Source: Sulfurovum sp. TSL1 (GTDB taxonomy: Bacteria; Campylobacterota; Campylobacteria; Campylobacterales; Sulfurovaceae). From it: a DNA stretch of 64,000 bases. Numbering within the stretch: position 1 is the stretch's first letter; each line of letters begins with the position of its first letter. The stretch lies in contig NZ_BPFI01000001.1 of NCBI RefSeq assembly GCF_019972135.1, positions 1,161,106-1,225,105 on the forward strand, in the 5' to 3' direction. The position numbers were made by a program, and so were the translations under genes. Below are positions 26,430 to 35,353 of this stretch, in pieces. The notes under the pieces are model-generated. The model was not told the origin of the DNA. It searched no databases and saw only the letters and a list, made by a program, of their open reading frames with translations.

Positions 26430-28010
26430 ATGATGAAACATCTCTCTATTCCCTTTTTCATACTCATTCTGATAACCGCTATTGGCATCTATTTTCGTCC
26501 TATTTGGATCATCGATGAAACACGTTATCTCAGTGTCGCATGGGAGATGTGGGATAAAGGCTCCTTTTTGGTTCCACTGCTCAATGGTGAGCCTTACCCC
26601 CATAAACCTCCATTTATATTTTGGTTGGTACATGTAAACTGGTTACTTTGGGGGGTGAATGAAACCACTGTACGCTTCATCCCTATGCTATTTGGTTTTG
26701 GGACGCTCGTTCTGGCCTATAGACTCTATCTTACGCTCTGGAAAGATGATGTTCAAGGTGCGCAAAATACCCTTCTGATCCTGGCAGGTACCCTGATATT
26801 CACTTTTTATAATTCACTGTTTATGTTTGATATCATACTGACATTTTGGGTATTTGTCGGTGTTTTGGGTATCGTGCAGGCTGTACAGAAACAGACATTT
26901 CTTCCATTTTTCCTTATCTCACTCTCATTTGGCTTTGGCATACTGACCAAAGGACCGGTTATTTTAGTACACCTTCTGCCACTTTTACTGCTTGCACCCT
27001 ATTGGAGTGCACAAAACATAGATAAACGTATTTATGTGAAATTTTTCTTGGCATTTTTAGGGGGTGCTGCCATTGCACTTTCCTGGGCGATCCCGGCAGG
27101 TATTGCCGGCGGTGAAGCCTATCAACATGCTATCTTTTGGGGCCAGACAGCTGACAGGATGGTGAACTCTTTTGCACACCAAAGGGCGATCTGGTGGTAT
27201 CTTGCGCTGTTGCCATTATTACTTTTCCCATGGTCATTCCATAAAGTATTTTATACGTCACTTAAAAAGACAACTATGGATCACGGGTTGAAAATGCTGT
27301 TGGTCTGGATGCTATCTGCACTGCTTGTATTTTCATTCATCAGCGGTAAGCAGGTACATTATCTCCTGCCTGAAATTGCTGCATTCTCCCTTTTTTGTGC
27401 AAGGGTCCTCACGACTGCTGCTCCTAACATGAAAGGCTATACAAAGTCTCTAGGGTATACCTATCTCTTCTTTGCGATCGTATTTGCCATTGCACCTTTT
27501 GTTGCACCGAAATCCATCACATTTCCTGTGGACAGCACTGCTTTTTTACTCTCAGCATTTTTGCTGTTTATTCTTGGACTTTATCTTGTAAAAAAGCATT
27601 TTACACTGAAACACGATGCCATAAAGGTCATGGCTTTAAGTATCATAGTGGCTGTTTTCGCAGTGCATTTTGCCATTCACAACTTTTTAGCCGCACAGGA
27701 TATTTCCAGCTTTTCACAAAAAATTTCTTCTTTGCAGCAACAAGGTATACCGGTAGCACAGGATAAAAAATACCATGACCAGTTTCATTTTTTAGGCAGA
27801 CTTCATGATCCTATCATCGTCTTAAAAGGTAAAGAGAAGATCGCTACGTTCATAGAGGAGCATCCTGATGGCATGATCATTACCTACCGCAAGAAAAAGC
27901 ATATGCATAAGATAGATCAAGATCTCATCACGGACAAGACAAGCTTCAAAGGCAAATACGCCATCCTCGTCAAAGCAGATCTGTACAACAAACTAGATCG
28001 TATACCCTAA
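26430..28010 (+). CDS. Family 39 (ArnT-like) membrane glycosyltransferase
   Basis: A 526-residue inner-membrane enzyme with about twelve helices. Typical GT39/ArnT features are the first periplasmic loop with WIIDETRYLSVAWEMW (catalytic Asp-Glu), PYPHKPPFIFWLVHVNW (the HKPPL-like motif), and a C-terminal periplasmic domain from about residue 430. ArnT moves aminoarabinose from undecaprenyl phosphate to lipid A. The donor and acceptor here are unknown, since no arnA/B/D genes are near. It is divergent from the GT2/LAB_N pair that probably makes and handles its donor. It ends 2 nt before the trmA stop. Confidence 0.87.
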   Translation: MMKHLSIPFFILILITAIGIYFRPIWIIDETRYLSVAWEMWDKGSFLVPLLNGEPYPHKPPFIFWLVHVNWLLWGVNETTVRFIPMLFGFGTLVLAYRLYLTLWKDDVQGAQNTLLILAGTLIFTFYNSLFMFDIILTFWVFVGVLGIVQAVQKQTFLPFFLISLSFGFGILTKGPVILVHLLPLLLLAPYWSAQNIDKRIYVKFFLAFLGGAAIALSWAIPAGIAGGEAYQHAIFWGQTADRMVNSFAHQRAIWWYLALLPLLLFPWSFHKVFYTSLKKTTMDHGLKMLLVWMLSALLVFSFISGKQVHYLLPEIAAFSLFCARVLTTAAPNMKGYTKSLGYTYLFFAIVFAIAPFVAPKSITFPVDSTAFLLSAFLLFILGLYLVKKHFTLKHDAIKVMALSIIVAVFAVHFAIHNFLAAQDISSFSQKISSLQQQGIPVAQDKKYHDQFHFLGRLHDPIIVLKGKEKIATFIEEHPDGMIITYRKKKHMHKIDQDLITDKTSFKGKYAILVKADLYNKLDRIP

Positions 28011-28012
28011 GA

Positions 28013-29134
28013 TCACACTGACCTCTTCTTCAAAAATACGCCGCTTTCCACATGCTCCGTATGCGGGAACTGGTCAAACATCGCTGCTTCAAGCACCTCA
28101 TGTGTTTCTGACAGTGTTACAAGATCTCTGGCAAGTGTTTCAGGGTTACATGAGATATAGATAATATTTTCTATATGTGAAATAAGTGCTATGGTTCCCT
28201 CATCCAATCCTGCTCTTGGCGGATCTACCAGTACCGTACTGAAGTTATAACTTTCCAGATCTATCCCCTTCAGTCTGGAAAACGCTCTTGCACCATTCAA
28301 AGCCTCTGTCATCTCTTCTGATGCCAGTCTTGCGAAAGTGATATTTTCAATAGCATTGAGCGCACAATTTTCGAGTGCCGCATGAATGGATCGTTTACTG
28401 ATCTCCGTAGCCAACACTTTATCAAAGTAAGATGAGAGAGGAAGTGTAAAATTCCCCAGACCGCAGTAGCTCTCTAAGAAATCCCCGGACCCTACCCTTT
28501 TGGCTTGTTTGATTGCCCACTCTATCATCTTGACATTCACTGCAGGATTTGGCTGGGTAAAACCACTCTCATATTGCACATAGGTAAACGTTTTTCCGTC
28601 GATATCCAATGTTTCGCTTACAAACTCATCCGAAAGGATCACTTTTTGTTTACGGCTTCGTCCCATGATCTTACAGTTGAGCTCTGATTCAAGCGCTTTT
28701 GCCTCAGCACGCCACACATCATCGAGCTTTCTATGGTACAACATCGTGATAAGACATTCATCAGTGGTCGTTGCCAAAAACTCCACGGCAAAAAGACGCG
28801 CTTTTAACACTTCTGTAGAGGCATTGATCTTTTCAAGTAACTTCCACATACGCTTCTCTATGGGCTCTATGACCTTAGGACACTCTTCTATGATGATGGC
28901 ACCTTTTTTCTCGATGTTACCCATCGCATAATCACACCTCTCTCCCTCATGCCAGATACGAAACTCCGCTCTGGCCCTGTAATGATCGGTAGGCGAATCA
29001 AAAACTTCCAGGTCCCCCTGATAAAAAGGGGCCAAAAGCCCGGAAACCCTCTGCTCTTTTTGCTTTAATTGTGCCTCATACCCGATCTCATAGAGTCCGC
29101 AGGACCCACAACTTCCAAAATGTTTACAGTTCAA
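28013..29134 (-). CDS. trmA: tRNA (uracil-54-C5)-methyltransferase
   Basis: Makes ribothymidine at position 54 of tRNA using S-adenosylmethionine. It is 373 residues. Seen: YRARAEFRIWHEG near the N terminus, the AdoMet-binding LESYCGLGNFTLPL (near 220), VLVDPPRAGLD, and the nucleophile cysteine in ISCNPETLARDL near 335. Its length fits TrmA rather than RlmD, which carries a TRAM domain. N-terminal CKHFGSCGSCGLY cysteines may bind a cluster or zinc. It is convergent with the GT39 gene. Confidence 0.92.
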   Translation of the reverse strand: MNCKHFGSCGSCGLYEIGYEAQLKQKEQRVSGLLAPFYQGDLEVFDSPTDHYRARAEFRIWHEGERCDYAMGNIEKKGAIIIEECPKVIEPIEKRMWKLLEKINASTEVLKARLFAVEFLATTTDECLITMLYHRKLDDVWRAEAKALESELNCKIMGRSRKQKVILSDEFVSETLDIDGKTFTYVQYESGFTQPNPAVNVKMIEWAIKQAKRVGSGDFLESYCGLGNFTLPLSSYFDKVLATEISKRSIHAALENCALNAIENITFARLASEEMTEALNGARAFSRLKGIDLESYNFSTVLVDPPRAGLDEGTIALISHIENIIYISCNPETLARDLVTLSETHEVLEAAMFDQFPHTEHVESGVFLKKRSV

Positions 29135-29210
29135 ACTTCATACCTTTAATTTGCATTGGATATAATCACAATAATAAAATATATCTGTAATTTTACCCAA
29201 AAGGTCCAAA

Positions 29211-30503
29211 ATGTCTATAAGCGTTGTCATCCTCGCAGCAGGTCAAGGTACAAGAATGAAGTCCACGACCCCCAAAGTACTTCATGAAATCTCCGGAAAA
29301 CCTATGCTATTCCATGCCATTGATGCAGCGCAAAAGATCTCTGATGACATCACGGTAGTACTCTACCACCAGGCAGCACGTATTCAAGAAGCCATAGAGG
29401 TACACTACAGCGGCATACATTTTCATATGCAGGATGCTGAACAGTTTCCCGGTACAGGCGGGGCCATGAAAGGTGTCAAAGTTGCACATTCCAAAGCATT
29501 GATACTCAATGGTGACATGCCGCTTGTCACCATGTCTGCTCTGGAGTCGCTCATGCAGGGAGATGCCGACATCAACATGTCTGTGATCAAACTGGACAAC
29601 CCGACTGGTTATGGACGCGTGGTCATCAGCCAAGAGAAGGTCATAGAGATCGTGGAAGAGAAAGACTGTATTCCTGCACAAAAAGAGATACAGACTGTCA
29701 ATGCGGGTGTCTACTGCGTGAAAAAAGAGTTACTGGAACGTTATATCCCTGTGCTAAGTAATGACAATGCCCAAAAAGAGTACTACCTCACGGACATCGT
29801 CAAAATGGCCGTAGATGATGGGAAGATCGTTCATCCTGTCATGGTAGAAGAAGAGGAGTTCAAAGGTGTGAACTCCAAGCTTGATCTTGCACATGCAGAA
29901 GAGATACTTCAAAGACGTATCAAAACAGCATGGATGAAAGCCGGTGTCTCTATGCGTTTGCCAGAAACCATTTACATTGATTCACGGGCCACGTTTGAAG
30001 GGGAATGTCTATTGGAGAACGGCGTAAGCATTCAGGGTGCTTCGCATATCATCGCGTCGCACATTAAAACACACTCTGTCATAGAAGATGCACATATAGA
30101 GAATTCTGATGTGGGGCCTATGGGAAGAGTAAGACCACATTCAAAACTTATCGACACGCATATCGGTAACTTTGTGGAAGTAAAGAAATCAACACTGACA
30201 GGGGTCAAAGCCGGACATCTCGCATACATTGGAGATGCAACCATAGAGGAAGGGTCTAACATCGGGGCAGGTGTCATTACCTGTAATTACGACGGAAAGC
30301 ACAAATACCAAACCAAGATTGGTAAAAATGTCTTTGTGGGTTCAGATACACAGCTTGTTGCACCTGTGATCATAGAAGATGATGTGATGATAGCAGCTGG
30401 AAGTACCATCAACAAAAACGTAGCACAGGGTGAGCTTGCCATCTCAAGAGCGCCTATGAGAACTGTCAAAAATTTCTTTTATAAATTTTTTGGAGACAAA
30501 TAG
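29211..30503 (+). CDS. glmU: Bifunctional GlcNAc-1-P uridyltransferase / GlcN-1-P acetyltransferase
   Basis: Makes UDP-GlcNAc for peptidoglycan and lipid A. It is 430 residues. The pyrophosphorylase domain begins VVILAAGQGTRMKSTTPKVLH (residues 5-25) and contains NGDMPLV. The C-terminal left-handed beta-helix shows hexapeptide repeats and the acetyltransferase segment GVITCNYDGKHKYQTKIG near 355. It heads a tight run of genes (coaBC, uppS, prepilin peptidase, LptF/G, truA) on the + strand. Confidence 0.96.
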   Translation: MSISVVILAAGQGTRMKSTTPKVLHEISGKPMLFHAIDAAQKISDDITVVLYHQAARIQEAIEVHYSGIHFHMQDAEQFPGTGGAMKGVKVAHSKALILNGDMPLVTMSALESLMQGDADINMSVIKLDNPTGYGRVVISQEKVIEIVEEKDCIPAQKEIQTVNAGVYCVKKELLERYIPVLSNDNAQKEYYLTDIVKMAVDDGKIVHPVMVEEEEFKGVNSKLDLAHAEEILQRRIKTAWMKAGVSMRLPETIYIDSRATFEGECLLENGVSIQGASHIIASHIKTHSVIEDAHIENSDVGPMGRVRPHSKLIDTHIGNFVEVKKSTLTGVKAGHLAYIGDATIEEGSNIGAGVITCNYDGKHKYQTKIGKNVFVGSDTQLVAPVIIEDDVMIAAGSTINKNVAQGELAISRAPMRTVKNFFYKFFGDK

Positions 30504-30504
30504 T

Positions 30505-31749
30505 ATGCAAATTGATCTAAGCGGCAAATCTGTACTCATTGGTGTTACGGGCAGTATCTCAGCCTATAAAGCTTGTGATCTCGCACGTCTTTTTGTCAAA
30601 TCAGGTGCTTCTGTACATGTTGTCATGAGTCCCTCTGCCGAGCGTTTTGTCTCAGCATTGACCTTTGAAGCGCTCACACGCAATGCTGTTTTAACTGAGA
30701 AGAGTGAATCCTGGGCCAGTGAGCTCAATCATATAGAGTTGGGGAAAAAGTGTGATGTGTTTATCATTGCTCCTGCAACAGCCAATACCATTAACAAAAT
30801 CGCACAGGGTATTGCGGATAATATTTTAACCCAAACTGCACTGGCATTTAAAGACAAGATCCTCATCGCTCCTGCTGCCAATACACAGATGCTGGCAAAG
30901 ACTGCTACATGCAATGCCCTGACCTTTTTACAGGAGAATGACTATACGATCATCAATCCTCAAGATAAACTCCTTGCCTGCGGAGATGTGGGAAGCGGAG
31001 CACTGGCAGAACCGACCGAGATATTTTTGGAAGTTGCCAAAGCATTATGCAGTGATCCATTTTGGGAAAACAGATCTGTCATTGTCACGGGTGGAGGCAC
31101 ACGCGAAAAACTGGATGAAGTACGCTATATATCAAACTTTTCCTCCGGGAAAATGGCAAAGTCACTCTGTCTCGCACTCTACTTGAGAGGTGCAGAGGTA
31201 TCGTATATCTCTACAATGGGGTTTGATGACCTGCCCTCAGCCATTGCCACCATAGAAGCCCACGATGCACAGGATATTTTAGAGGCCACGCAGCACTCTA
31301 TTCAAAAAGTCACTACAGACAGCCACAAGGTGAAAATGCCTTATTTGTTCATGGTAGCAGCCGTTGCAGACTTTACCCCCAAAGCGCCGCAAAGCGGGAA
31401 ACTGAAGAAATCCATGCTTGGTGATACATGGAATATTGAACTCAAGCAGACTACCGATGTACTCGCATCTATCGATAAGAGTGCTATCAAAACCGTAGGT
31501 TTTAAAGCAGAAATGGATACACAAGAGGGGTTGAACAATGCCATCGCGCTTTTAGATAAAAAAGGGGTGGATGCAGTGTGTTATAACCTTTTGAAAGATG
31601 CCAAAAGTTTTGGCGGCAACGATAATGAAATCACCTTTATTACCAAAGAGGGACAAGTGGCTCTAGGACGTGCCGATAAACTCACGCTCTCCAATAAAAT
31701 ACTTGATGAATCCAAAAAGCTCATCCATGAAGAAGATCTCCATGTCTGA
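30505..31749 (+). CDS. coaBC: Phosphopantothenoylcysteine decarboxylase / synthetase
   Basis: Two consecutive coenzyme A steps: joining cysteine to phosphopantothenate (CoaB, C-terminal) and decarboxylating it with FMN (CoaC, N-terminal). It is 414 residues. CoaC shows GVTGSISAYKACDLARL, APAANTQM and the catalytic cysteine in CGDVGSGAL; both motifs differ a little from the common PAMNxxM and CGxxGxGRM. CoaB starts near 195 with VTGGGTREKLDEVRYISNFSSGKMA. The ATG at 30505 lies 2 nt after the glmU stop and has GGAGA upstream; an in-frame TTG at 30490 is less likely. Confidence 0.95.
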   Translation: MQIDLSGKSVLIGVTGSISAYKACDLARLFVKSGASVHVVMSPSAERFVSALTFEALTRNAVLTEKSESWASELNHIELGKKCDVFIIAPATANTINKIAQGIADNILTQTALAFKDKILIAPAANTQMLAKTATCNALTFLQENDYTIINPQDKLLACGDVGSGALAEPTEIFLEVAKALCSDPFWENRSVIVTGGGTREKLDEVRYISNFSSGKMAKSLCLALYLRGAEVSYISTMGFDDLPSAIATIEAHDAQDILEATQHSIQKVTTDSHKVKMPYLFMVAAVADFTPKAPQSGKLKKSMLGDTWNIELKQTTDVLASIDKSAIKTVGFKAEMDTQEGLNNAIALLDKKGVDAVCYNLLKDAKSFGGNDNEITFITKEGQVALGRADKLTLSNKILDESKKLIHEEDLHV

Positions 31750-32431
31750 GAATTCAATCAAGCATCTTGCTATCATTATGGATGGTAATGGAAGATGGGC
31801 AAAAGAACGTGGTCTTAAACGTACGAAAGGACATGAGGCTGGTGCAGAGATCATTCGCGATATTACGACTTACTGCGCTGCACATAAAACTATAGAGACC
31901 GCTACGTTTTATGCTTTTAGCACCGAAAACTGGAAACGTCCCAAACTTGAAGTAGAGTTCCTCATGAAACTGCTTGACCGATACCTTCAAAAAGAACTGG
32001 AAACCTATCAATCGCATAATATCCGTTTTCAGGCGATCGGCAATATTGAAGCCTTTAGCAAATCTCTACAGGAACGTATCAGAAAAACGGAAGAACTCAC
32101 CCAAAGCAATACCAGTCTTACACAGATACTGGCGTTAAATTATGGCGGACGTGCAGAAATAACCTCTGCAGTGAACAGCCTTATCTCAGAAGGCAAGAAA
32201 AGTGTCACAGAAGAGGATATCTCTGCAGCACTGCAGACACCATACAGCGATATAGATCTGCTTATCCGTACCAGCGGAGAAGAGCGTATTTCCAACTTTC
32301 TGTTGTGGCAGATCTCTTACAGTGAATTCTATTTCACTCCTACGCTCTGGCCTGATTTTTCAAGCGATGAGTTAAAGGAAATTATAGAAAATTTTGAACA
32401 ACGTAACAGACGTTTTGGAGGTATTCAATGA
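31742..32431 (+). CDS. uppS: Undecaprenyl diphosphate synthase
   Basis: Builds the C55 lipid carrier from FPP and IPP (cytoplasmic, membrane-associated). It is 229 residues from the chosen start. Seen: IIMDGNGRWAKERG with catalytic Asp, FYAFSTENWKRP, and the C-terminal RTSGEERISNFLLWQ...EFYFTPTLWPDF. The start ATG at 31742 is preceded by AAGAAG and overlaps the coaBC end by 8 nt; longer in-frame starts exist but extend far into coaBC. It overlaps the prepilin peptidase gene by 4 nt. Confidence 0.96.
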   Translation: MSENSIKHLAIIMDGNGRWAKERGLKRTKGHEAGAEIIRDITTYCAAHKTIETATFYAFSTENWKRPKLEVEFLMKLLDRYLQKELETYQSHNIRFQAIGNIEAFSKSLQERIRKTEELTQSNTSLTQILALNYGGRAEITSAVNSLISEGKKSVTEEDISAALQTPYSDIDLLIRTSGEERISNFLLWQISYSEFYFTPTLWPDFSSDELKEIIENFEQRNRRFGGIQ

Positions 32432-33165
32432 TAGAAACAGTTACAGGGATCATCGTTTTTATCTTTGGCATTATGATAGGATCGTTTTTAAATGTGGTCA
32501 TCTACCGTATACCCAAAGGAGAAAGTATTGTTTTCCCTGCATCCAAATGCCAAAGCTGCCAAACCCCGCTGAAGTGGTACCATAATATCCCGCTCTTTTC
32601 ATGGATGGCACTGGGTGGTCAATGCGGTTTTTGTAAAGAAAAAATATCCGTACAATACCCGGTCGTTGAATTCCTTACAGGTATTATCTTTCTGGCACTC
32701 TTCTTGAAATTAGGATTGGTCTGGTATCTCCCTTTTATTGCAGCTTCATTTGCTGCATTGTTTGCCCTTGTGATGATAGATTTCAAATATATGGCTGTCC
32801 CTGACAATGTGAACTTTGCAGCACTCATTTTTGCCCTTGTACAGCCTGAATTTCTCATGGCACTGTTCTACGCAGGCATCGCTGCTGGGGGACTCTACCT
32901 TATAGGCCTGTTCTCATCACTGATCGCAAGAAAACAGGCAATGGGTGGTGCAGATGTCATTGTTGCCGGAACGATGGGTGCACTGCTGGGATTCCCAAAC
33001 TTTTTTGTCGCACTCTTCCTCTCTGCCTTGCTGGCCATGATACCTGCACTGATCTGGAGAGACAAGGGCGTTCCTTTCGTACCATTTTTGGCTTTAGCTA
33101 CATTTATCGTGTATCTCTATGATAGACAAGCCACACAACTCTTGGAAACAATCATTTATGGTTAA
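32428..33165 (+). CDS. Prepilin peptidase (PilD/A24A type)
   Basis: Inner-membrane aspartic protease and N-methylase that processes type IV pilin or type II secretion pseudopilins. It is 245 residues with about seven helices. The N-terminal cytoplasmic loop has zinc cysteines CQSC (near 36-39) and CGFC (near 70-73). Catalytic aspartates lie in MIDFKYMAVPD and GGADV. No pilus genes are visible in the window. Start overlaps uppS (ATGA). Confidence 0.93.
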   Translation: MIETVTGIIVFIFGIMIGSFLNVVIYRIPKGESIVFPASKCQSCQTPLKWYHNIPLFSWMALGGQCGFCKEKISVQYPVVEFLTGIIFLALFLKLGLVWYLPFIAASFAALFALVMIDFKYMAVPDNVNFAALIFALVQPEFLMALFYAGIAAGGLYLIGLFSSLIARKQAMGGADVIVAGTMGALLGFPNFFVALFLSALLAMIPALIWRDKGVPFVPFLALATFIVYLYDRQATQLLETIIYG

Positions 33166-34180
33166 TGTAAAAGGCTATATATCATCAAACTTCACCAAGT
33201 CATTTTTGATGATATTCCTGCCATTTTTCATTATTATATCTCTCGTATTTTTTGTCAAAATATCGGCACTTACCTCCAAGATACAGATCAATTTTGCAGA
33301 ATTGATACTCCTTTACAGTTATTCTGTGCCAGAGATTATTTTTTATACGATTCCCCTCTCTTTTGTCGCTGCCTTGGCAAATGTACTGATCAATCTCTCT
33401 CAAGGCAATGAACTCATCGCACTCTATGCGCTCGGACTGAAAGCAAAGAAGATACTCAGCAGTCTGCTGCTGTTGGGGTTTCTTTTTTCACTGCTCCTGG
33501 CCAGCATCTCTTTTCTGGCTATGCCACTCAGTAAACAGTTCTATAAGGCCTTCAAAGAAGAGAAGAGAGATGAAGCCAAACTGAACATCGTACCTGGGGA
33601 ACTGGGTCAAAAGTTTGGGGACTATTATATGTATGTCAAAGAGAAAACAGGGGATACTTTTCAGGATGTCGTGATCTATAACCGTACCAATAAGGCAGAT
33701 GAACAGTTCTTTGCATCCCAAACGGGTCAAATCAACAACTATGAAAATGTGTCTTCTCTGCTTCTCCATAAAGGGTATGGCTATACCTATGAAAAAACAA
33801 AGTTACAACAGGCAGAATACGAAACTATGGAAGTTTTTGACAGGTCACAAAGTAAAGGATTTGAATTTCAAAGTATCCTCTCTTATTGGAGTGAAGGAAA
33901 AGAAAGCGGAGAGAAGGTCATGCACAGGATCCTATTTTATATTTTCACAAGTCTCATTCCTTTTCTTTCGGTCTATCTTGTTGCTTCCTTTACCATGATC
34001 AACCCTCGTTATCAACAGAACCGTTCCTTTCTTACCATCTTTATCACTACACTCTTCTTCTATGTGATAGCATCTTCTTTAGAAAAGTGGGGTAATCCTC
34101 TTATATTGATCCTGACTATCGGTGTCGTTGCCATACTCGGTCAATGGCTCTTTAAAAAACGTGTAGCCAAGTACTTCTAA
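33158..34180 (+). CDS. LptF/LptG-family LPS export permease
   Basis: A 340-residue inner-membrane subunit of the LPS transport ABC machine. Three helices at the N side (about 11-35, 50-75, 95-118), a periplasmic beta-jellyroll-type domain (about 125-250), and three helices at the C side ending KKRVAKYF. The ATG at 33158 overlaps the prepilin peptidase end by 8 nt and begins the family-typical short cytoplasmic helix VKGYISSNFTKSF. It cannot be assigned to F or G from sequence alone. Its neighbours serve envelope precursors. Confidence 0.9.
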   Translation: MVNVKGYISSNFTKSFLMIFLPFFIIISLVFFVKISALTSKIQINFAELILLYSYSVPEIIFYTIPLSFVAALANVLINLSQGNELIALYALGLKAKKILSSLLLLGFLFSLLLASISFLAMPLSKQFYKAFKEEKRDEAKLNIVPGELGQKFGDYYMYVKEKTGDTFQDVVIYNRTNKADEQFFASQTGQINNYENVSSLLLHKGYGYTYEKTKLQQAEYETMEVFDRSQSKGFEFQSILSYWSEGKESGEKVMHRILFYIFTSLIPFLSVYLVASFTMINPRYQQNRSFLTIFITTLFFYVIASSLEKWGNPLILILTIGVVAILGQWLFKKRVAKYF

Positions 34181-34190
34181 TGGTTTCACT

Positions 34191-34916
34191 ATGCGTGTAA
34201 AAGCTGTCATCAGTTATGATGGAAGTCACTATCAGGGCTTTCAAAAACAAAAATCTACCAAAATGACCGTCAGCAGTGCTATAGAGGAAGCCCTCTCCTC
34301 TCTGCAGATAGATTCACCTATCGTTGGGAGTGGGAGAACGGATGCCGGTGTACATGCTACCGGCCAGGTCATACACTTTGATCTGCCGGATTTCTGGCAT
34401 GACCTGGAGAAACTAAAACGCAATTTAAACCGAAAATTGACAGATATCTCCTTTAAACATATCTCTGTGGCAAGCAATGATTTTCATGCACGCTTCAGCG
34501 CGAAGAAAAGAGTCTACCGTTATGTCTTTAAAACACACAAACCTTCTGTCTTTGAACAAAAGTATATTTCATATTACAAATCATTTGATCCAATTCTACT
34601 GATCAGTGCACTCAAAATATTTGAAGGAAAACATGATTTTAATTTCTTTCATAAGACAGGTACCATTACGCATACCACCGTTCGAGAGATCTATCGTGCC
34701 ACATATATGGAACGTGACGGGTACCATTTTATCTATTTTGAAGCCAATGGCTTTCTACGCTCTCAGGTACGTATGATGGTGGATACAGCCATGCTTTGTG
34801 CCAAAGGGGATATGAGTATCACACAACTTCAAGAACAACTATCATGCCAAAAAAAGTACACCACCAAACTCGCCCCTCCGGAAGGACTTTATCTGGCAAG
34901 AATTATCTATGGATGA
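34191..34916 (+). CDS. truA: tRNA pseudouridine(38-40) synthase
   Basis: Modifies uridines 38-40 in the anticodon stem of tRNAs. It is 241 residues. The catalytic Asp is in GSGRTDAGVHATGQV (near 44-58). Other family segments are FSAKKRVYRYVF, HDFNFFHKTG, and EANGFLRSQVRMMV. It follows the LptF/G gene after 10 nt and is the last gene of the glmU-to-truA run. Confidence 0.96.
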   Translation: MRVKAVISYDGSHYQGFQKQKSTKMTVSSAIEEALSSLQIDSPIVGSGRTDAGVHATGQVIHFDLPDFWHDLEKLKRNLNRKLTDISFKHISVASNDFHARFSAKKRVYRYVFKTHKPSVFEQKYISYYKSFDPILLISALKIFEGKHDFNFFHKTGTITHTTVREIYRATYMERDGYHFIYFEANGFLRSQVRMMVDTAMLCAKGDMSITQLQEQLSCQKKYTTKLAPPEGLYLARIIYG

Positions 34917-34982
34917 CCTTTTTCTTTTTCAATCCACAATTTTTTGTTAGAATATCATGATATTACAGCAAGGATATATCTT

Positions 34983-35336
34983 TTGAAGAAACTTTTAATT
35001 TTTACTGCCATAGTATGTTTTTCTCATGCCGCCAGCGAAATGGAAAAACTCTACCTTCAAAATGGATGTAACGGATGCCATGGAATGTATGGAGAAGGTA
35101 TGGGTGCATCTCCCAGACTACAAGGGGTACGAGAAGAGGTATTACTGAGAAGACTTAAAGATCTGCAAAAGGGGAAAACCCGTTCTGCTTTTGGTACGAT
35201 CATGATATCCTTTGCCAAGGCACTGGATGAAAATCAAACCATAGAGATGGCAAAGTATCTATCAAATCTAGAAACAAAAGTGGAGGATGAACGCTATCAG
35301 ATAGAATTTACCCCCGCCGGAGATGGGGGGTCATGA
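34983..35336 (+). CDS. Small periplasmic mono-heme cytochrome c
   Basis: A 117-residue class I type cytochrome. The best start is TTG at 34983, preceded by AAGGATAT; it begins directly with a signal peptide (LKKLLIFTAIVCFSHA). An upstream ATG at 34944 would add 13 non-signal-like residues. The heme site CNGCHG lies at about residues 29-34, and a methionine ligand may come from IMISFAKALDE near 80. It probably acts as a periplasmic electron shuttle. Its nearest redox neighbour is the DUF2231 protein, which is convergent. Confidence 0.85.
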   Translation: MKKLLIFTAIVCFSHAASEMEKLYLQNGCNGCHGMYGEGMGASPRLQGVREEVLLRRLKDLQKGKTRSAFGTIMISFAKALDENQTIEMAKYLSNLETKVEDERYQIEFTPAGDGGS

Positions 35337-35353
35337 GATATAAAGAGAGCTAC

